NCBI GenBank assembly: GCA_021730905.1
Contig: JAKFYK010000002.1
Coordinates: 1 to 64,000, forward strand
Length of the DNA stretch: 64,000 nt
From: Betaproteobacteria bacterium
Lineage (GTDB): Bacteria; Pseudomonadota; Gammaproteobacteria; Burkholderiales; SG8-41
Direction: 5' to 3'
In this document: positions 52,287 to 62,049 of the stretch, in pieces
How the letters are laid out: the number at the start of each line of letters is the position of its first letter
Numbering within the stretch: position 1 is the first letter of the stretch
Position numbers and translations under genes: made by a program
Notes under the pieces: generated by a model
What the model was told of the DNA's origin: nothing
Seen by the model: the letters and a program-made list of their open reading frames with translations, nothing else
Databases searched by the model: none

Positions 52287-53534
52287 GTGGCTGATACCGG
52301 CAAACCCAGCGAAAACGACCTCGAGAAAATCCTGCCTGGCGTGCGCCGCGGCGAGATGGTGATTCTCGTCGATGACGAACGCCGCGAGAATGAAGGGGAC
52401 CTGTTTGTTGCTGCCGAGAAAGCCACGCCCGAAGCCATCAATTTCATGGCGGCGCACGCGCGGGGGCTGATTTCCCTGGCGCTCACCGAAGAACGCCTGA
52501 GACAACTTGGCCTGTCGCTGATCACCGACGACACCGGCAACCAGACCAAATTCGGCACCGCGTTCGCCACGCCCATCGATGCAAGGGTGGGCGTCGCCTC
52601 CGGCATGTCGGCGCATGATCGCGCTCGCACCATCGCGGTGGCGATAGCCGACAACGCCAAGCCTGCGGATCTGATTCGTCCGGGCCGATTGCAGACGCTG
52701 CGCGCGGTGGATGGCGGCGTGCTGGCGCGCAGCGGGCATACCGAAGCGGCGGTAGACCTTGCGCGCATGGCAGGGTTGAAGCCCGCCGGCGTCATTTGCG
52801 AAATCATGAATGACGACGGCACCATGGCGCGCATGCCTGAGCTGGAGCGGTTTGCCGCGCGCCACGGCATACCGATCCTGCGCATTGCCGATCTGGTGGC
52901 ATGCCGCGAAAATGAGCGCGTGATCAGCCGCCGCGCGATCACGCAGTTGCCGACGCGCAAGGCAGGCGATTTTCAATTCATGGTGTACAGCGACAACCTG
53001 GAGACGACTTTGTTTGTGGCGCTGGTAAAAGGCGAAGTCGCCGGCGAAACGCCGGTGCTGGCGCGGCTGCATTCGCAGTGTCTCACCGGTGACGTGTTTG
53101 GCAGCGAGCGCTGCGATTGCGGCGAGCAGCTCGAAGCGGCGATGAACCTGATCGAGCAGGCCGGCGCCGGCGTCATTGTTTATATGTTCGACGAGGGCCG
53201 CGGTATCGGACTCCTTAACAAGATTCGGGCTTATGCATTGCAGGATCAGGGGCGTGATACCGTCGAAGCCAACCACGCATTGGGCTTTGCCGCCGACATG
53301 CGCGATTACAAAGCAGGCGCGCACATCCTGGCCGACCTCGGCGTGCGTAAAGTGCGCCTGATGACGAATAACCCGGACAAGGTAGCGGCGCTCGAACGCC
53401 ATGGACTTGGCGTGGCGGAACGCGTCGCCATTGAAGTGCCGCCGCGCGACGCCAACCGCGATTATCTGCGCACCAAACGCACGAAGTTTGGTCACCTGTT
53501 GTCGCTGACCGAGGATGCGCCGCGCAAGAAGTGA
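52287..53534 (+). CDS. ribBA: Bifunctional 3,4-dihydroxy-2-butanone 4-phosphate synthase / GTP cyclohydrolase II
   Basis: This two-domain riboflavin enzyme has residues about 15-215 as RibB (DDERRENEGDL, ARSGHTEAAVDL) and residues about 220-410 as RibA, with the zinc cysteines in CLTGDVFGSERCDCGEQ and the DEGRGIGL active-site loop. The start is GTG at 52287 after GGAGGGG. The RibA part seems complete for GTP cyclohydrolase II. No FMN riboswitch precedes the gene; only 35 bases separate it from folE. Confidence 0.96.
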   Translation: MADTGKPSENDLEKILPGVRRGEMVILVDDERRENEGDLFVAAEKATPEAINFMAAHARGLISLALTEERLRQLGLSLITDDTGNQTKFGTAFATPIDARVGVASGMSAHDRARTIAVAIADNAKPADLIRPGRLQTLRAVDGGVLARSGHTEAAVDLARMAGLKPAGVICEIMNDDGTMARMPELERFAARHGIPILRIADLVACRENERVISRRAITQLPTRKAGDFQFMVYSDNLETTLFVALVKGEVAGETPVLARLHSQCLTGDVFGSERCDCGEQLEAAMNLIEQAGAGVIVYMFDEGRGIGLLNKIRAYALQDQGRDTVEANHALGFAADMRDYKAGAHILADLGVRKVRLMTNNPDKVAALERHGLGVAERVAIEVPPRDANRDYLRTKRTKFGHLLSLTEDAPRKK

Positions 53535-53567
53535 GCGTGGCTGGGCACGCGCCCTGACGCTATTTTT

Positions 53568-53597
53568 ATAAGTATATGTTTTTAAACAAATTTTATT
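53568..53597 (+). repeat. AT-rich repeat, copy 11
   Basis: This reads ATAAGTATATGTTTTTAAAC and continues AAATTTTATT. It lies between the stops of the convergent ribBA and aspartic protease genes, four bases before the latter's end. Confidence 0.75.
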
Positions 53598-53600
53598 GTT

Positions 53601-54311
53601 CTAGAAGCGCCGCGTCAGCGTCATCGAATCGCCTTCGCGCCGCATCTCGGTGCGATTCAGAAAGCTCAGGCCGAGCAGTCCGAATTTCCCCAGTTGATTG
53701 CTTTCCATCACCACGCCATCGACATTGTTGAGTGTGATGTCGCCGACACGCACGGTGTCGAGTTTGATTCTGTAGGCAGCGGCAATACCATTAGCGGTCT
53801 GCATCATGCCGCGCTCGCCCGACGTATAGGCGATGCCGGCGCTTTTCGCGTGGCCGCTGCTGATGGTTACCATGGTGGCGCCGGTATCCACCATGAACGG
53901 CATGGAGACACCGTTGATCGTCGCCGTCGTGAAGAAATGCCCTTTGGCGTCCGCGACGATCATGGCACGCTGCGACGTGCCTGCCGCCTGTCCGGAAGTG
54001 ATGCGCTGGCCCATGGCTACGGTCTGGCGTTTGCCGTACGCTTCAACCACGGCGCTGTCCGCGCCGACACTGATCAGGCGTATCTTTTCAGGCGTCGTGT
54101 CGCCGATGGACAGCGTGCGCGGGCGGCCGCCGTCAATCACCAATGTAGCCTTGCTGCCGAAAACGCCAATCACCTGTACATCCGCACTGCGGGCAAATGG
54201 CACAGTTGCAACGTTGGCAACGCCGGCAATGCAGGCGAGCAGCGTGGACCACAGGCCTGGTGCGGTTACAATAAGCTGAGGCAATCTGCGGTTTGCGCGC
54301 ATATCACGCAT
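53601..54311 (-). CDS. Retropepsin-like aspartic protease family protein
   Basis: This 236-residue protein has an N-terminal membrane anchor or signal (LIVTAPGLWSTLLACIAGVANV) and a C-terminal single-lobe aspartic protease domain (residues about 110-230) with the catalytic FMVDTGATMVTIS. The proteins dimerise to form one active site in the periplasm. GAGGA lies 11 bases before the ATG at 54311, which I take as start; an ATG at 54335 would overlap the divergent gene. No substrate is known. Confidence 0.85.
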   Translation of the reverse strand: MRDMRANRRLPQLIVTAPGLWSTLLACIAGVANVATVPFARSADVQVIGVFGSKATLVIDGGRPRTLSIGDTTPEKIRLISVGADSAVVEAYGKRQTVAMGQRITSGQAAGTSQRAMIVADAKGHFFTTATINGVSMPFMVDTGATMVTISSGHAKSAGIAYTSGERGMMQTANGIAAAYRIKLDTVRVGDITLNNVDGVVMESNQLGKFGLLGLSFLNRTEMRREGDSMTLTRRF

Positions 54312-54333
54312 ATAAAACGTATTCCTCGTATTC

Positions 54334-55044
54334 ATGAAACCCGTCGCTGTCTTCAGGCACTCGCTTACAGAAGGCCCAGGATATTTTGCCACAGTTCTTG
54401 ATCGCAACCGCGTGCCGTGGCGGCTGATCAAAACCGATGAGGGCGACGCTGTGCCCATCGATTCCGGCGACTTTAGCGGGTTGGCATTCATGGGCGGTCC
54501 CATGAGCGTGAACGACGATCTGCCGTGGATCGCGCCGGTGCTGGCGTTGATACGGGACGCGGTAGGCGCCGATGTGCCAGTGATCGGGCATTGTCTCGGC
54601 GGGCAGTTGATGGCGAAGGCACTGGGCGGCGTGGTGTCGCGAAACCCGGTGAAAGAGATCGGCTGGGGCCGGGTTGATATTTTGCCGGCGGCTGAAAGCC
54701 GGCGCTGGTTCGGCGAATGTCATTCGTTCGAATCGTTTCATTGGCACGGCGAGACGTTCACCATTCCGCCCGGCGCGGTGCGGCTTGCCGCCAGCGACTA
54801 TTGCCAGAACCAGATGTTCTCCCTGGGGAAACATCTGGGGCTGCAATGCCACGTGGAAATGACGCCGGCGCTGATCGCGGACTGGTGCAAGGACTGGGAT
54901 CAGGAGGTCAGGTCGCTCGCGCAACGCACGGCTTCGATTCAAACGCCGGATGAAATGCTGCTGAATGTTGAGCAGAACACGGCGCGCCTGCACGGTGTTG
55001 CCGATCGGCTCTACGACGTGTGGATGCAGGGATTGCGGCGTTGA
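54334..55044 (+). CDS. Class I glutamine amidotransferase domain protein
   Basis: This 236-residue protein is of the GMP-synthase-like type 1 glutamine amidotransferase family, with nucleophile cysteine in VIGHCLGGQL and the His-Glu partners probably in SFHWHGET and QCHVEMTP. The PMSVNDDLPW loop is typical of this stand-alone branch. Its acceptor substrate is unknown; homologues may hydrolyse gamma-glutamyl compounds. It overlaps no other gene and is divergent from the protease gene. Confidence 0.87.
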   Translation: MKPVAVFRHSLTEGPGYFATVLDRNRVPWRLIKTDEGDAVPIDSGDFSGLAFMGGPMSVNDDLPWIAPVLALIRDAVGADVPVIGHCLGGQLMAKALGGVVSRNPVKEIGWGRVDILPAAESRRWFGECHSFESFHWHGETFTIPPGAVRLAASDYCQNQMFSLGKHLGLQCHVEMTPALIADWCKDWDQEVRSLAQRTASIQTPDEMLLNVEQNTARLHGVADRLYDVWMQGLRR

Positions 55045-55109
55045 GAGTATTGGCTTGATGCTGTGCCGACGAAGGCGAGATCGACCGCGGTGCCCGGCGG
55101 TCTTGCGAA

Positions 55110-55601
55110 TCAGTCGCGGAAATTCTTGAATTGCAGCGGAAAGTCGGCGATTGATTTCCGCACCAGCGCGATGGCATCCTGCAGCAGATCCTTCTTGGCG
55201 CCGGTGACTCGCACCACGTCGCCCTGTATGCTGCCCTGGACTTTCATCTTGCTGTCCTTGATGAGCTTGGTGATTTTCTTGCCGAGTTCCTGGTCGACGC
55301 CCTCGCGCACCTTGACGGTTTGCTTGACCTTGTCGCCGCTGATGGTTTCGGTCTTGCCTAGATCGAGGCAGCGCACATCAATGCCGCGTTTGGCAAGACG
55401 CCCGGTCAGCACATCGCGTACCTGACCGAGTTTAAACTCGTCGTCGCCAAAGACCGTGAGTGTTTTCTCCTTGTCGTTAATCTCGACACGGGCATCCGAC
55501 CCCTTGAAATCGAAACGGTTGGATACTTCCTTGTTGCATTGATCGACGGCATTGCGCACTTCGACCTGATTGACTTCGGAAACGATGTCGAACGAAGGCA
55601 T
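55110..55601 (-). CDS. yajQ: YajQ family cyclic-di-GMP/nucleotide-binding protein
   Basis: This 163-residue protein of the YajQ/DUF520 family, whose members bind cyclic di-GMP or nucleic acids, begins [21 protein letters not shown], with [20 protein letters not shown] and [28 protein letters not shown]. The two ferredoxin-like subdomains are complete. The start at 55601 gives the family N-terminus; a ten-codon upstream extension is not needed. Confidence 0.95.
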   Translation of the reverse strand: MPSFDIVSEVNQVEVRNAVDQCNKEVSNRFDFKGSDARVEINDKEKTLTVFGDDEFKLGQVRDVLTGRLAKRGIDVRCLDLGKTETISGDKVKQTVKVREGVDQELGKKITKLIKDSKMKVQGSIQGDVVRVTGAKKDLLQDAIALVRKSIADFPLQFKNFRD

Positions 55602-55615
55602 GGCGAAGCTCCCCG

Positions 55616-55927
55616 CTAATTGAAGTGGCACACGTAATCGAGCATCTCGATGGTCTCGATTTCGAACGATGCGTTAGCGGGAACCCTGAATTGTTCACCG
55701 GCACGCACCGTGCGCCAGTCTGCCGCGCCCGGCAGTTTGACTTTGCATATGCCGGCATTGATTTCCATCACTTCCGGCGCCCCGGTATTGAAAGTGAGTT
55801 TACCAGGCAAAATTACGCCGACACTTTTGCGCGAGCCGTCGGCAAACAGCACGGTGTGACTTACGCACTTGCCGTCAAAATAAACATTGGCTTTTTTGAC
55901 GACGCTGACATTATCAAATTGCGACAT
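55616..55927 (-). CDS. ppnP: Pyrimidine/purine nucleoside phosphorylase PpnP
   Basis: This 103-residue cupin-fold enzyme of the PpnP (YaiE, DUF1255) family phosphorolyses various nucleosides to free base and ribose 1-phosphate. The whole chain ([57 protein letters not shown]) matches the family. It lies 14 bases before yajQ on the same strand and 10 bases after the end of argG. Confidence 0.95.
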   Translation of the reverse strand: MSQFDNVSVVKKANVYFDGKCVSHTVLFADGSRKSVGVILPGKLTFNTGAPEVMEINAGICKVKLPGAADWRTVRAGEQFRVPANASFEIETIEMLDYVCHFN

Positions 55928-55937
55928 AACGTACTTT

Positions 55938-57167
55938 CTACTTGCGGTGTTTATTCAGTTTGGCGGCGATACGCAGCCGTAGCGCGTTCAGGCGTATGAA
56001 ACCCGCGGCGTCCGACTGGTTGTACGCGCCTCCGTCGTCTTCAAACGTGGATATTGCAGGATCAAACAGCGAATTGGGCGAGGTGCGGCCGACAGTCATC
56101 ACCGTGCCTTTATAGAGTTTGACGCGCACGGAACCGTTCACCGCCGCCTGAGACTCGTCGATCAGCGTTTGCAGCAGTTGCCGTTCGGGGCTGAACCAGT
56201 AGCCGTTGTACACCAGACGCGCATAACGCGGCATCAGATCGTCTTTCAGCGCCAGCACTTCGCGGTCGAGCGTGATCGATTCCATCGCGCGATGTGCTTT
56301 CAGCATGATGGTGCCGCCGGGCGTCTCATAACAACCGCGGGACTTCATGCCGACGTAGCGGTTTTCCACCAGGTCAAGCCGGCCCACGCCGTGTTTGCCG
56401 CCGAGCTGGTTGAGTTTCTCGAGCACACGCGCGGGCGACAGCTTCTTGTCGTTGATCGCCACGATGTCGCCGTGCCGGTAAGTGAGTTCCACCACCTCGG
56501 GGCGATTCGGCGCTTTCTCCGGCGACACGGTGATGCGCCACATGGAATCTTCGGGTTCGAAGGCAGGGTCTTCGAGCACGCCGCCTTCGTACGAAATGTG
56601 CAGCAGGTTGGCATCCATCGAATAGGGCGCACCGCCGCCTTTTCTTTTCTTGTAATCGACCGGTATGCCGTGCTTGTCGGCGTAGGCCAGCAGTTTTTCG
56701 CGCGACAGCAAATCCCACTCGCGCCACGGCGCAATGATCTTGACATCGGGCATCAGTGCATAAGCACCGAGTTCAAAACGCACCTGATCATTGCCCTTGC
56801 CGGTGGCGCCGTGCGAGATCGCGTCGGCGCGGGTCTTGCGTGCGATTTCAACCAGCCGTTTGGCGATGAGGGGCCGTGCAATCGAGGTGCCGAGCAGATA
56901 CTCGCCTTCGTACACCGTGTTGGCGCGAAACATCGGAAACACGAAGTCGCGCACGAATTCCTCGCGCAGGTCTTCGATGAAAATGTTTCCCGGCTTAATA
57001 CCCATCAATTTGGCTTTGCGGCGCGCCGGAGCGACTTCTTCGCCCTGACCTATATCAGCGGTGAAGGTGACAACCTCGCAGCGGTAAACATCTTGCAACC
57101 ACTTCAAAATGACCGACGTATCCAAACCCCCGGAATAGGCGAGCACGACTTTGTTGATCTTTTCCAT
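55938..57167 (-). CDS. argG: Argininosuccinate synthase
   Basis: ArgG joins citrulline and aspartate to argininosuccinate with ATP. The 409-residue protein has the PP-loop motif [12 protein letters not shown] (residues 9-20), [15 protein letters not shown], and [14 protein letters not shown]. The ATG at 57167 has no clear ribosome site; AT-rich repeat copy 12 occupies the leader. It follows argF on the same strand with a gap of about 73 bases. Confidence 0.98.
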   Translation of the reverse strand: MEKINKVVLAYSGGLDTSVILKWLQDVYRCEVVTFTADIGQGEEVAPARRKAKLMGIKPGNIFIEDLREEFVRDFVFPMFRANTVYEGEYLLGTSIARPLIAKRLVEIARKTRADAISHGATGKGNDQVRFELGAYALMPDVKIIAPWREWDLLSREKLLAYADKHGIPVDYKKRKGGGAPYSMDANLLHISYEGGVLEDPAFEPEDSMWRITVSPEKAPNRPEVVELTYRHGDIVAINDKKLSPARVLEKLNQLGGKHGVGRLDLVENRYVGMKSRGCYETPGGTIMLKAHRAMESITLDREVLALKDDLMPRYARLVYNGYWFSPERQLLQTLIDESQAAVNGSVRVKLYKGTVMTVGRTSPNSLFDPAISTFEDDGGAYNQSDAAGFIRLNALRLRIAAKLNKHRK

Positions 57168-57180
57168 GGTATAAAATACT

Positions 57181-57200
57181 CAATAAAAACAAATAGTTAC
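57181..57200 (-). repeat. AT-rich repeat, copy 12 (argG leader)
   Basis: On the minus strand this reads GTAACTATTTGTTTTTATTG, then GAGTATTTTATACC up to the argG start codon. It matches the first bases of copy 6 almost exactly. Confidence 0.75.
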
Positions 57201-57240
57201 GTTTCATTCGCGCTGGGGGGCACCAGCGCGGCGGGGACGG

Positions 57241-58185
57241 TCAGAACAACTTGCGCGACGGATTGGCTTCCTGCGTGCGCGGCAACAGCAGCAGTTCGAG
57301 CAGCGCTTTTTGCGCGTGCAAGCGGTTTTCGGCTTCGTCCCACACCACGCTTTGCGGACCGTCGATGACCTCAGCGGCGACTTCTTCGCCGCGATGCGCG
57401 GGCAGGCAATGCATGAACAGCGCCTCTTTTTTTGCTGCGTGCATCATCTCGGCATCGACGCACCAGTCGGCAAAGTCGCGTTTGCGCGCTTCGTTTTCCG
57501 CTTCCTGGCCCATGCTGGTCCACACGTCGGTAGTGATCAGATCGGCGCCTTTGGCTGCGTCCATCGGATCGGCGAATTCCTCGTAGTGCGTATCGCCGTA
57601 AAGGCCCGCACGCTCGGGTTCGACCTCATAGCCCGGCGGCGTCGACACATGCACGTTGAAATCCAGCACTTCCGCAGCCTGCAGCCAGGTATTGCACACG
57701 TTGTTGGAGTCGCCGATCCACGCTACGGTTTTGCCCTGAATGCTGCCGCGATGTTCGATAAAGGTGTAAATGTCCGCGAGTATCTGGCACGGGTGATATT
57801 CGTTGGTGAGTCCGTTGATCACCGGCACGCGCGAGTGCGCGGCGAATTTTTCGATGATGGTCTGCTCAAAGGTGCGGATCATCACGATATCGACCATGCG
57901 CGTGATGACGCGCGCGACATCCTCGATCGGTTCGCCACGCGACAGTTGCGTGTCGCGCGACGACAGGTTGATGACCGTGCCGCCCATCTGCAGCATGCCG
58001 GCTTCGAACGACACACGCGTGCGTGTCGAATGCTTCTCGAAAATCATCGCCAGCGTGCGGTCGTGGAGCGGCAGATAGGGTTTGTAGTTCTTGAATTGCT
58101 CTTTAATCCAGCGTGCGCGGCCAAACAGGTACTCGCATTCCTCGCGCGAGAAATCATTGAATTGAAGATAATGGCGAATCGTCAT
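57241..58185 (-). CDS. argF: Ornithine carbamoyltransferase
   Basis: ArgF makes citrulline from ornithine and carbamoyl phosphate. The 314-residue protein has STRTRVSFEAG (carbamoyl-phosphate loop), NGLTNEYHPCQILAD (transcarbamylase HPxQ), DVWTSMGQE and HCLPAHRGEE. It lies between argD and argG, all on the minus strand, the usual betaproteobacterial order. Confidence 0.98.
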   Translation of the reverse strand: MTIRHYLQFNDFSREECEYLFGRARWIKEQFKNYKPYLPLHDRTLAMIFEKHSTRTRVSFEAGMLQMGGTVINLSSRDTQLSRGEPIEDVARVITRMVDIVMIRTFEQTIIEKFAAHSRVPVINGLTNEYHPCQILADIYTFIEHRGSIQGKTVAWIGDSNNVCNTWLQAAEVLDFNVHVSTPPGYEVEPERAGLYGDTHYEEFADPMDAAKGADLITTDVWTSMGQEAENEARKRDFADWCVDAEMMHAAKKEALFMHCLPAHRGEEVAAEVIDGPQSVVWDEAENRLHAQKALLELLLLPRTQEANPSRKLF

Positions 58186-58220
58186 TGCAAATCGCTGGTG
58201 CCAGGGACCGCACAGCTTGT

Positions 58221-59411
58221 CTATGCTGCAGCGGGCGCAGATTTCATCAAAAACGAGCGGATAATCGGCGCAAGTTCGTTGACCAGTTGGTCTGCTTCCG
58301 CGTGCGAGAGTATCAGCGGCGGCACCAGACGTACCACGTTATCGGCGGTTACGTTAATCAACAGCCCCGCATTGAGCGCCGTTTTCACCAATTCACCGCA
58401 TGGGCGGTCGAGTTCAATACCGATCAGCATGCCCTGGCCGCGAATTTCCTTGACGCCGGGTGTTTCGGCCAGCACGCGCTTGAGGCTGGTGCGGATGTGT
58501 TCGCCGATTTCGGTGGCGTTGCGGCAAAGGTTCTCGGATTCGACAATATCAAGCGTGGCTAGCCCCGCCGTGCACGCCAGCGTGTTGCCGCCAAACGTTG
58601 AACCGTGACTGCCGGGCTGGAACAGAGTTGCCGCCGTGCCCTTGGCCACGCACGCGCCGATAGGCACGCCGCCGCCCAGGCCTTTGGCCAGCGTCATCAC
58701 ATCGGGCGTCACGCCGTAGTGTTGGAACGCGAATAGCGTGCCGGTGCGGCCGATGCCGGTCTGCACTTCGTCGAGCATCAGCAGCCAGCCGTGGGCATCA
58801 CAGATATCGCGCAAACCTTTCAGATAACCGCTGCCGCACACGCTGACACCGCCTTCGCCCTGAACGAGTTCGGCGAGGATGGCCACCACGTTTTTGTTGG
58901 ACGTGGCCACACGCTGCACGGCATCAAGGTCATTAAACGGCACGCGCACAAAGCCCGATACCAGTGGTTCAAAACCGGCCTGCACTTTGCGGCTGCCAGT
59001 GGCCGACAGCGTGGCAAGGGTGCGTCCATGAAAAGAATTTTCGAGCACTACCACGGCGGGATTTTCAATGCCTTTTTTATGACCGTAGTAACGTGCGATC
59101 TTGATGGCCGCTTCGTTGGCTTCGGCGCCGGAGTTGCAGAAGAACACCGCGTCCATGCCGGACAACTGCGCGATTTTATCGGCGAGCTTTTCCTGAGCCT
59201 CGATATGATAAATGTTCGAGGTGTGGATGAGCGTGCCGACCTGATTGCGCAGCGCGGACACCAGTTTCGGGTGGCTGTGCCCCACCGCGTTGACGGCCAC
59301 GCCGGCGAGTGCATCGAGGTAGCGTTTGCCCTCAGTGTCCCACAGCCATACGCCTTCGCCGCGCGCAAAAGCGACGGGAAGGCGGGCGTATGTATTCATC
59401 AAGTGCGACAT
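58221..59411 (-). CDS. argD: Acetylornithine aminotransferase
   Basis: This PLP enzyme of class III converts N-acetylglutamate semialdehyde to N-acetylornithine. The 396-residue protein has FCNSGAEANEAAIK, LLMLDEVQTGIGRTG and the PLP lysine in TLAKGLGGG. I place the start at the ATG at 59411 (GGGGGTG ribosome site); the longer frame has a non-homologous N-terminus that contains a partial AT-rich repeat (59421-59437). Confidence 0.96.
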   Translation of the reverse strand: MSHLMNTYARLPVAFARGEGVWLWDTEGKRYLDALAGVAVNAVGHSHPKLVSALRNQVGTLIHTSNIYHIEAQEKLADKIAQLSGMDAVFFCNSGAEANEAAIKIARYYGHKKGIENPAVVVLENSFHGRTLATLSATGSRKVQAGFEPLVSGFVRVPFNDLDAVQRVATSNKNVVAILAELVQGEGGVSVCGSGYLKGLRDICDAHGWLLMLDEVQTGIGRTGTLFAFQHYGVTPDVMTLAKGLGGGVPIGACVAKGTAATLFQPGSHGSTFGGNTLACTAGLATLDIVESENLCRNATEIGEHIRTSLKRVLAETPGVKEIRGQGMLIGIELDRPCGELVKTALNAGLLINVTADNVVRLVPPLILSHAEADQLVNELAPIIRSFLMKSAPAAA

Positions 59412-59420
59412 CTGAGCACC

Positions 59421-59437
59421 CCCATAAAAACAAATGG
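59421..59437 (-). repeat. AT-rich repeat, partial copy 13 (argD leader)
   Basis: On the minus strand CCATTTGTTTTTATGGG keeps the ATTTGTTTTTAT centre of the repeat but has lost the TAAGT part. It lies 10 bases before the argD start, like copy 12 before argG. Confidence 0.45.
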
Positions 59438-59667
59438 CCACCGCACAAGTGCTACCGTGGCCTACTGCAAAAGCACACGGCGGCTGATGTTGCCGCCGTC
59501 GTTACAAAGCGCGGCTGATGCCGCCGTAGATTGCAGAGCTATTTTACCTGTAAGGTCTTGCAGCGCAAGTGAAATCTTGATTACCACAGGGGTTTTCCGG
59601 AAGGCTCTGGTAAACTTGCCGAACACCGTATTTCCACTCCACCATCATCCCGATTTCACTGATAACC

Positions 59668-59973
59668 ATGTTCGACGGCGCTGCCGAAATAGTCATTCAG
59701 GGCGTCACCGCCGCCGGGGAAAAATTCCGTCCCAGTGACTGGGCCGACCGGCTGTGCGGCATGATGTCGGTCTTTGGCGAAGACCGGCAGTTGAGCTATT
59801 CGCCCTATCTCAAGCCGGTGATCATCGCGGGGACTACCTGCGTAGTCGTGGACCGCAAACTCGAAGGACTGGATACCGTGGCCTACAAATTCCTGATGTC
59901 GTTTGCGCGTGACAACGAACTGGCGATGCGGCCCGGACGCATGGAAGTGCGGCCTGAGCCTTCAGTGGCGTGA
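59668..59973 (+). CDS. DUF3579 family protein
   Basis: This 101-residue protein matches DUF3579, a small family nearly restricted to betaproteobacteria and usually encoded beside argD-argF, as here. FDGAAEIVIQGVTAAGEKFRPSDWADRLCG and LKPVIIAGTTCVVVDRKL are conserved. Function unknown. It is divergent from argD. Confidence 0.92.
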   Translation: MFDGAAEIVIQGVTAAGEKFRPSDWADRLCGMMSVFGEDRQLSYSPYLKPVIIAGTTCVVVDRKLEGLDTVAYKFLMSFARDNELAMRPGRMEVRPEPSVA

Positions 59974-60015
59974 CCCGTGGCGTAACACCGCAGCGTAGAA
60001 CAGAACCTACGAACC

Positions 60016-60279
60016 TTACGCCATGGCCTTGACGGCGGCGGACAGGCGGCTCTTGTGGCGGGCGGCCTTGTTCTTGTGAATGATGTTCTTGTCGGCAATG
60101 ATATCAATGGTGCTGGTCGCACGCTGATATACGGCCTTGGCGGCGGCTTTGTCGCCAGCCTCGATTGCTTTTGCCACGTCCTTGATCGCCGTGCGCATTC
60201 TGGAGCGCAGGCTTGCGTTGTGCTGGCGGCGTTTTTCACTTTGCCGAGCGGCTTTGCGGGCGGATGCAATATTGGCCAT
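60016..60279 (-). CDS. rpsT: 30S ribosomal protein S20
   Basis: The 87-residue basic three-helix protein binds 16S rRNA. It begins [21 protein letters not shown] and contains the family [10 protein letters not shown] and [15 protein letters not shown]. The start at 60279 is the family start. It is divergent from murJ, which is a common arrangement. Confidence 0.97.
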   Translation of the reverse strand: MANIASARKAARQSEKRRQHNASLRSRMRTAIKDVAKAIEAGDKAAAKAVYQRATSTIDIIADKNIIHKNKAARHKSRLSAAVKAMA

Positions 60280-60440
60280 CTGATACACTCCCTTCCGGGA
60301 AGAAAAAGAGCGCGATGATACGGATTTTTCAGGGTTTTTGCAAGAATAACCGGCTGCGCCCAGCCCGTCGTGAATTGCAGCAAGACATCCGGCTTAAACC
60401 GTGCATTAAGTCGTGCAAGTCGTGATATGCGCCTGAAACC

Positions 60441-61979
60441 ATGAATTTGCTCAAAGCCCTGGCCACGGTAAGCGGCATGACGCTGCTGTCGCGCATCCTG
60501 GGATTTGTCCGCGATACCGTCATCGCGCGCGTTTTCGGCGCGGGGCTTGCCACCGATGCTTTTTTCGTGGCGTTCAAGATACCCAACTTTCTGCGCCGCC
60601 TGTTCGCGGAAGGGGCGTTTTCACAGGCTTTTGTGCCCATATTGTCGGAATACAAAAGCCGGCGCGGCGAAAACGAAACACGCGATCTTATCGATTACGT
60701 CTCCGGTCTGCTGGCGCTGGCGCTGTTTGTGGTCACGTTGCTCGGCGTGCTGGCTGCGCCATGGATCATCTACATCAGCGCGCCGGGTTTCGCCGAAGAT
60801 CCGGCCAAGTTCAATCTCACAGTCGATCTGCTGCGTATCACCTTTCCCTACATTCTGTTCATCTCGCTGACCGCGCTGGCGGGCTGCATCCTGAATACGA
60901 TGAGCCGTTTCGCGGTGCCCGCCTTCACGCCGGTGCTGCTCAATCTGTCGTTTATCGTATTCACACTGTGGCTGACGCCGTATTTCGATCCGCCGGTGAA
61001 GGCGCTGGCGTGGGCGGTTTTTGCGGGCGGCGTGTTGCAACTGGCCTTTCAGGTGCCGTTTTTGCTGCGGCTGCGTGTGATGCCGCGCTTCAAGCTCACC
61101 TTCCGGCATGAGGGCATGCGCCGCGTGCTGCGGCAGATGGGCCCGGCACTGTTCGGTGTTTCGGTGGGCCAGATCAGTTTATTACTGAACGTGATTTTCG
61201 CATCGTTTCTGCTGACCGGCAGCGTGTCGTGGCTGTATTACGCGGACCGTTTGATGGAGTTTCCAGCGGGCATGCTCGGCGCTGCGCTCGGCACCATCCT
61301 GCTGCCCAGCCTGTCGAAACACTATGCCACCCAATCGAGCGAGAAATACTCGGCATTGCTCGATTGGGGACTGCGCCTGACGTTTTTGCTGGCAGTGCCG
61401 GCGGCAGCGGGACTTGCCTTGCTGGCGATGCCGCTGATCATCACGCTTTTCATGTACGGCGCATTCTCCATTGCCGACGCAGAGGCCACGCGCGCGGCGT
61501 TGATGGCTTACAGCATCGGGCTGCTGGGACTGATACTGGTCAAAGTGCTGGCGCCGGCGTTCTATGCGCGGCAGGATATCCGCACCCCGGTGAAAATAGC
61601 GGTGGTGACATTGGTGGTGACTCAATTGATGAACTTCGCTTTTATCGGGCCGTTCAAGCATGCCGGGCTGGCGCTGGCGACGGGACTGGGTTCGTGTCTC
61701 AACGCGGCATTGCTGTATTACCTGTTGCACAAGCGCCGGATACACGTACCGCAGACGGGTTGGGCGATATTCCTGCTCAAGCTGTTGCTGGCCGTGTGCG
61801 CCATGGCGGCGGCGTTGTGGTTGGCGGCGGGAGACGGGCAGCGCTGGGTATCGGCTGGCGCAATGCTGCGCATTGTGTGGTTGTCAGGCGTGATAACGCT
61901 GGGTGCCGGCGTCTATTTTGCGACCTTGTGGTTGTTAGGGTTTCGGTTACGCGACTTTTCGCGTCTTGAGATTACTTAG
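60441..61979 (+). CDS. murJ: Lipid II flippase MurJ (MviN)
   Basis: MurJ flips lipid II across the inner membrane for peptidoglycan synthesis. The 512-residue protein has about 14 helices. The N-terminal [19 protein letters not shown] and [22 protein letters not shown] are strongly conserved. Charged residues in the cavity (R in [12 protein letters not shown]) are kept. It follows the rpsT divergent promoter. Confidence 0.97.
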   Translation: MNLLKALATVSGMTLLSRILGFVRDTVIARVFGAGLATDAFFVAFKIPNFLRRLFAEGAFSQAFVPILSEYKSRRGENETRDLIDYVSGLLALALFVVTLLGVLAAPWIIYISAPGFAEDPAKFNLTVDLLRITFPYILFISLTALAGCILNTMSRFAVPAFTPVLLNLSFIVFTLWLTPYFDPPVKALAWAVFAGGVLQLAFQVPFLLRLRVMPRFKLTFRHEGMRRVLRQMGPALFGVSVGQISLLLNVIFASFLLTGSVSWLYYADRLMEFPAGMLGAALGTILLPSLSKHYATQSSEKYSALLDWGLRLTFLLAVPAAAGLALLAMPLIITLFMYGAFSIADAEATRAALMAYSIGLLGLILVKVLAPAFYARQDIRTPVKIAVVTLVVTQLMNFAFIGPFKHAGLALATGLGSCLNAALLYYLLHKRRIHVPQTGWAIFLLKLLLAVCAMAAALWLAAGDGQRWVSAGAMLRIVWLSGVITLGAGVYFATLWLLGFRLRDFSRLEIT

Positions 61980-62049
61980 CAGTTGTTCGAAGCGAAGCCG
62001 GCGCGAGGCATGCCGCGCACCGACCTACGGCAACCGTTATTGCGTGCTG

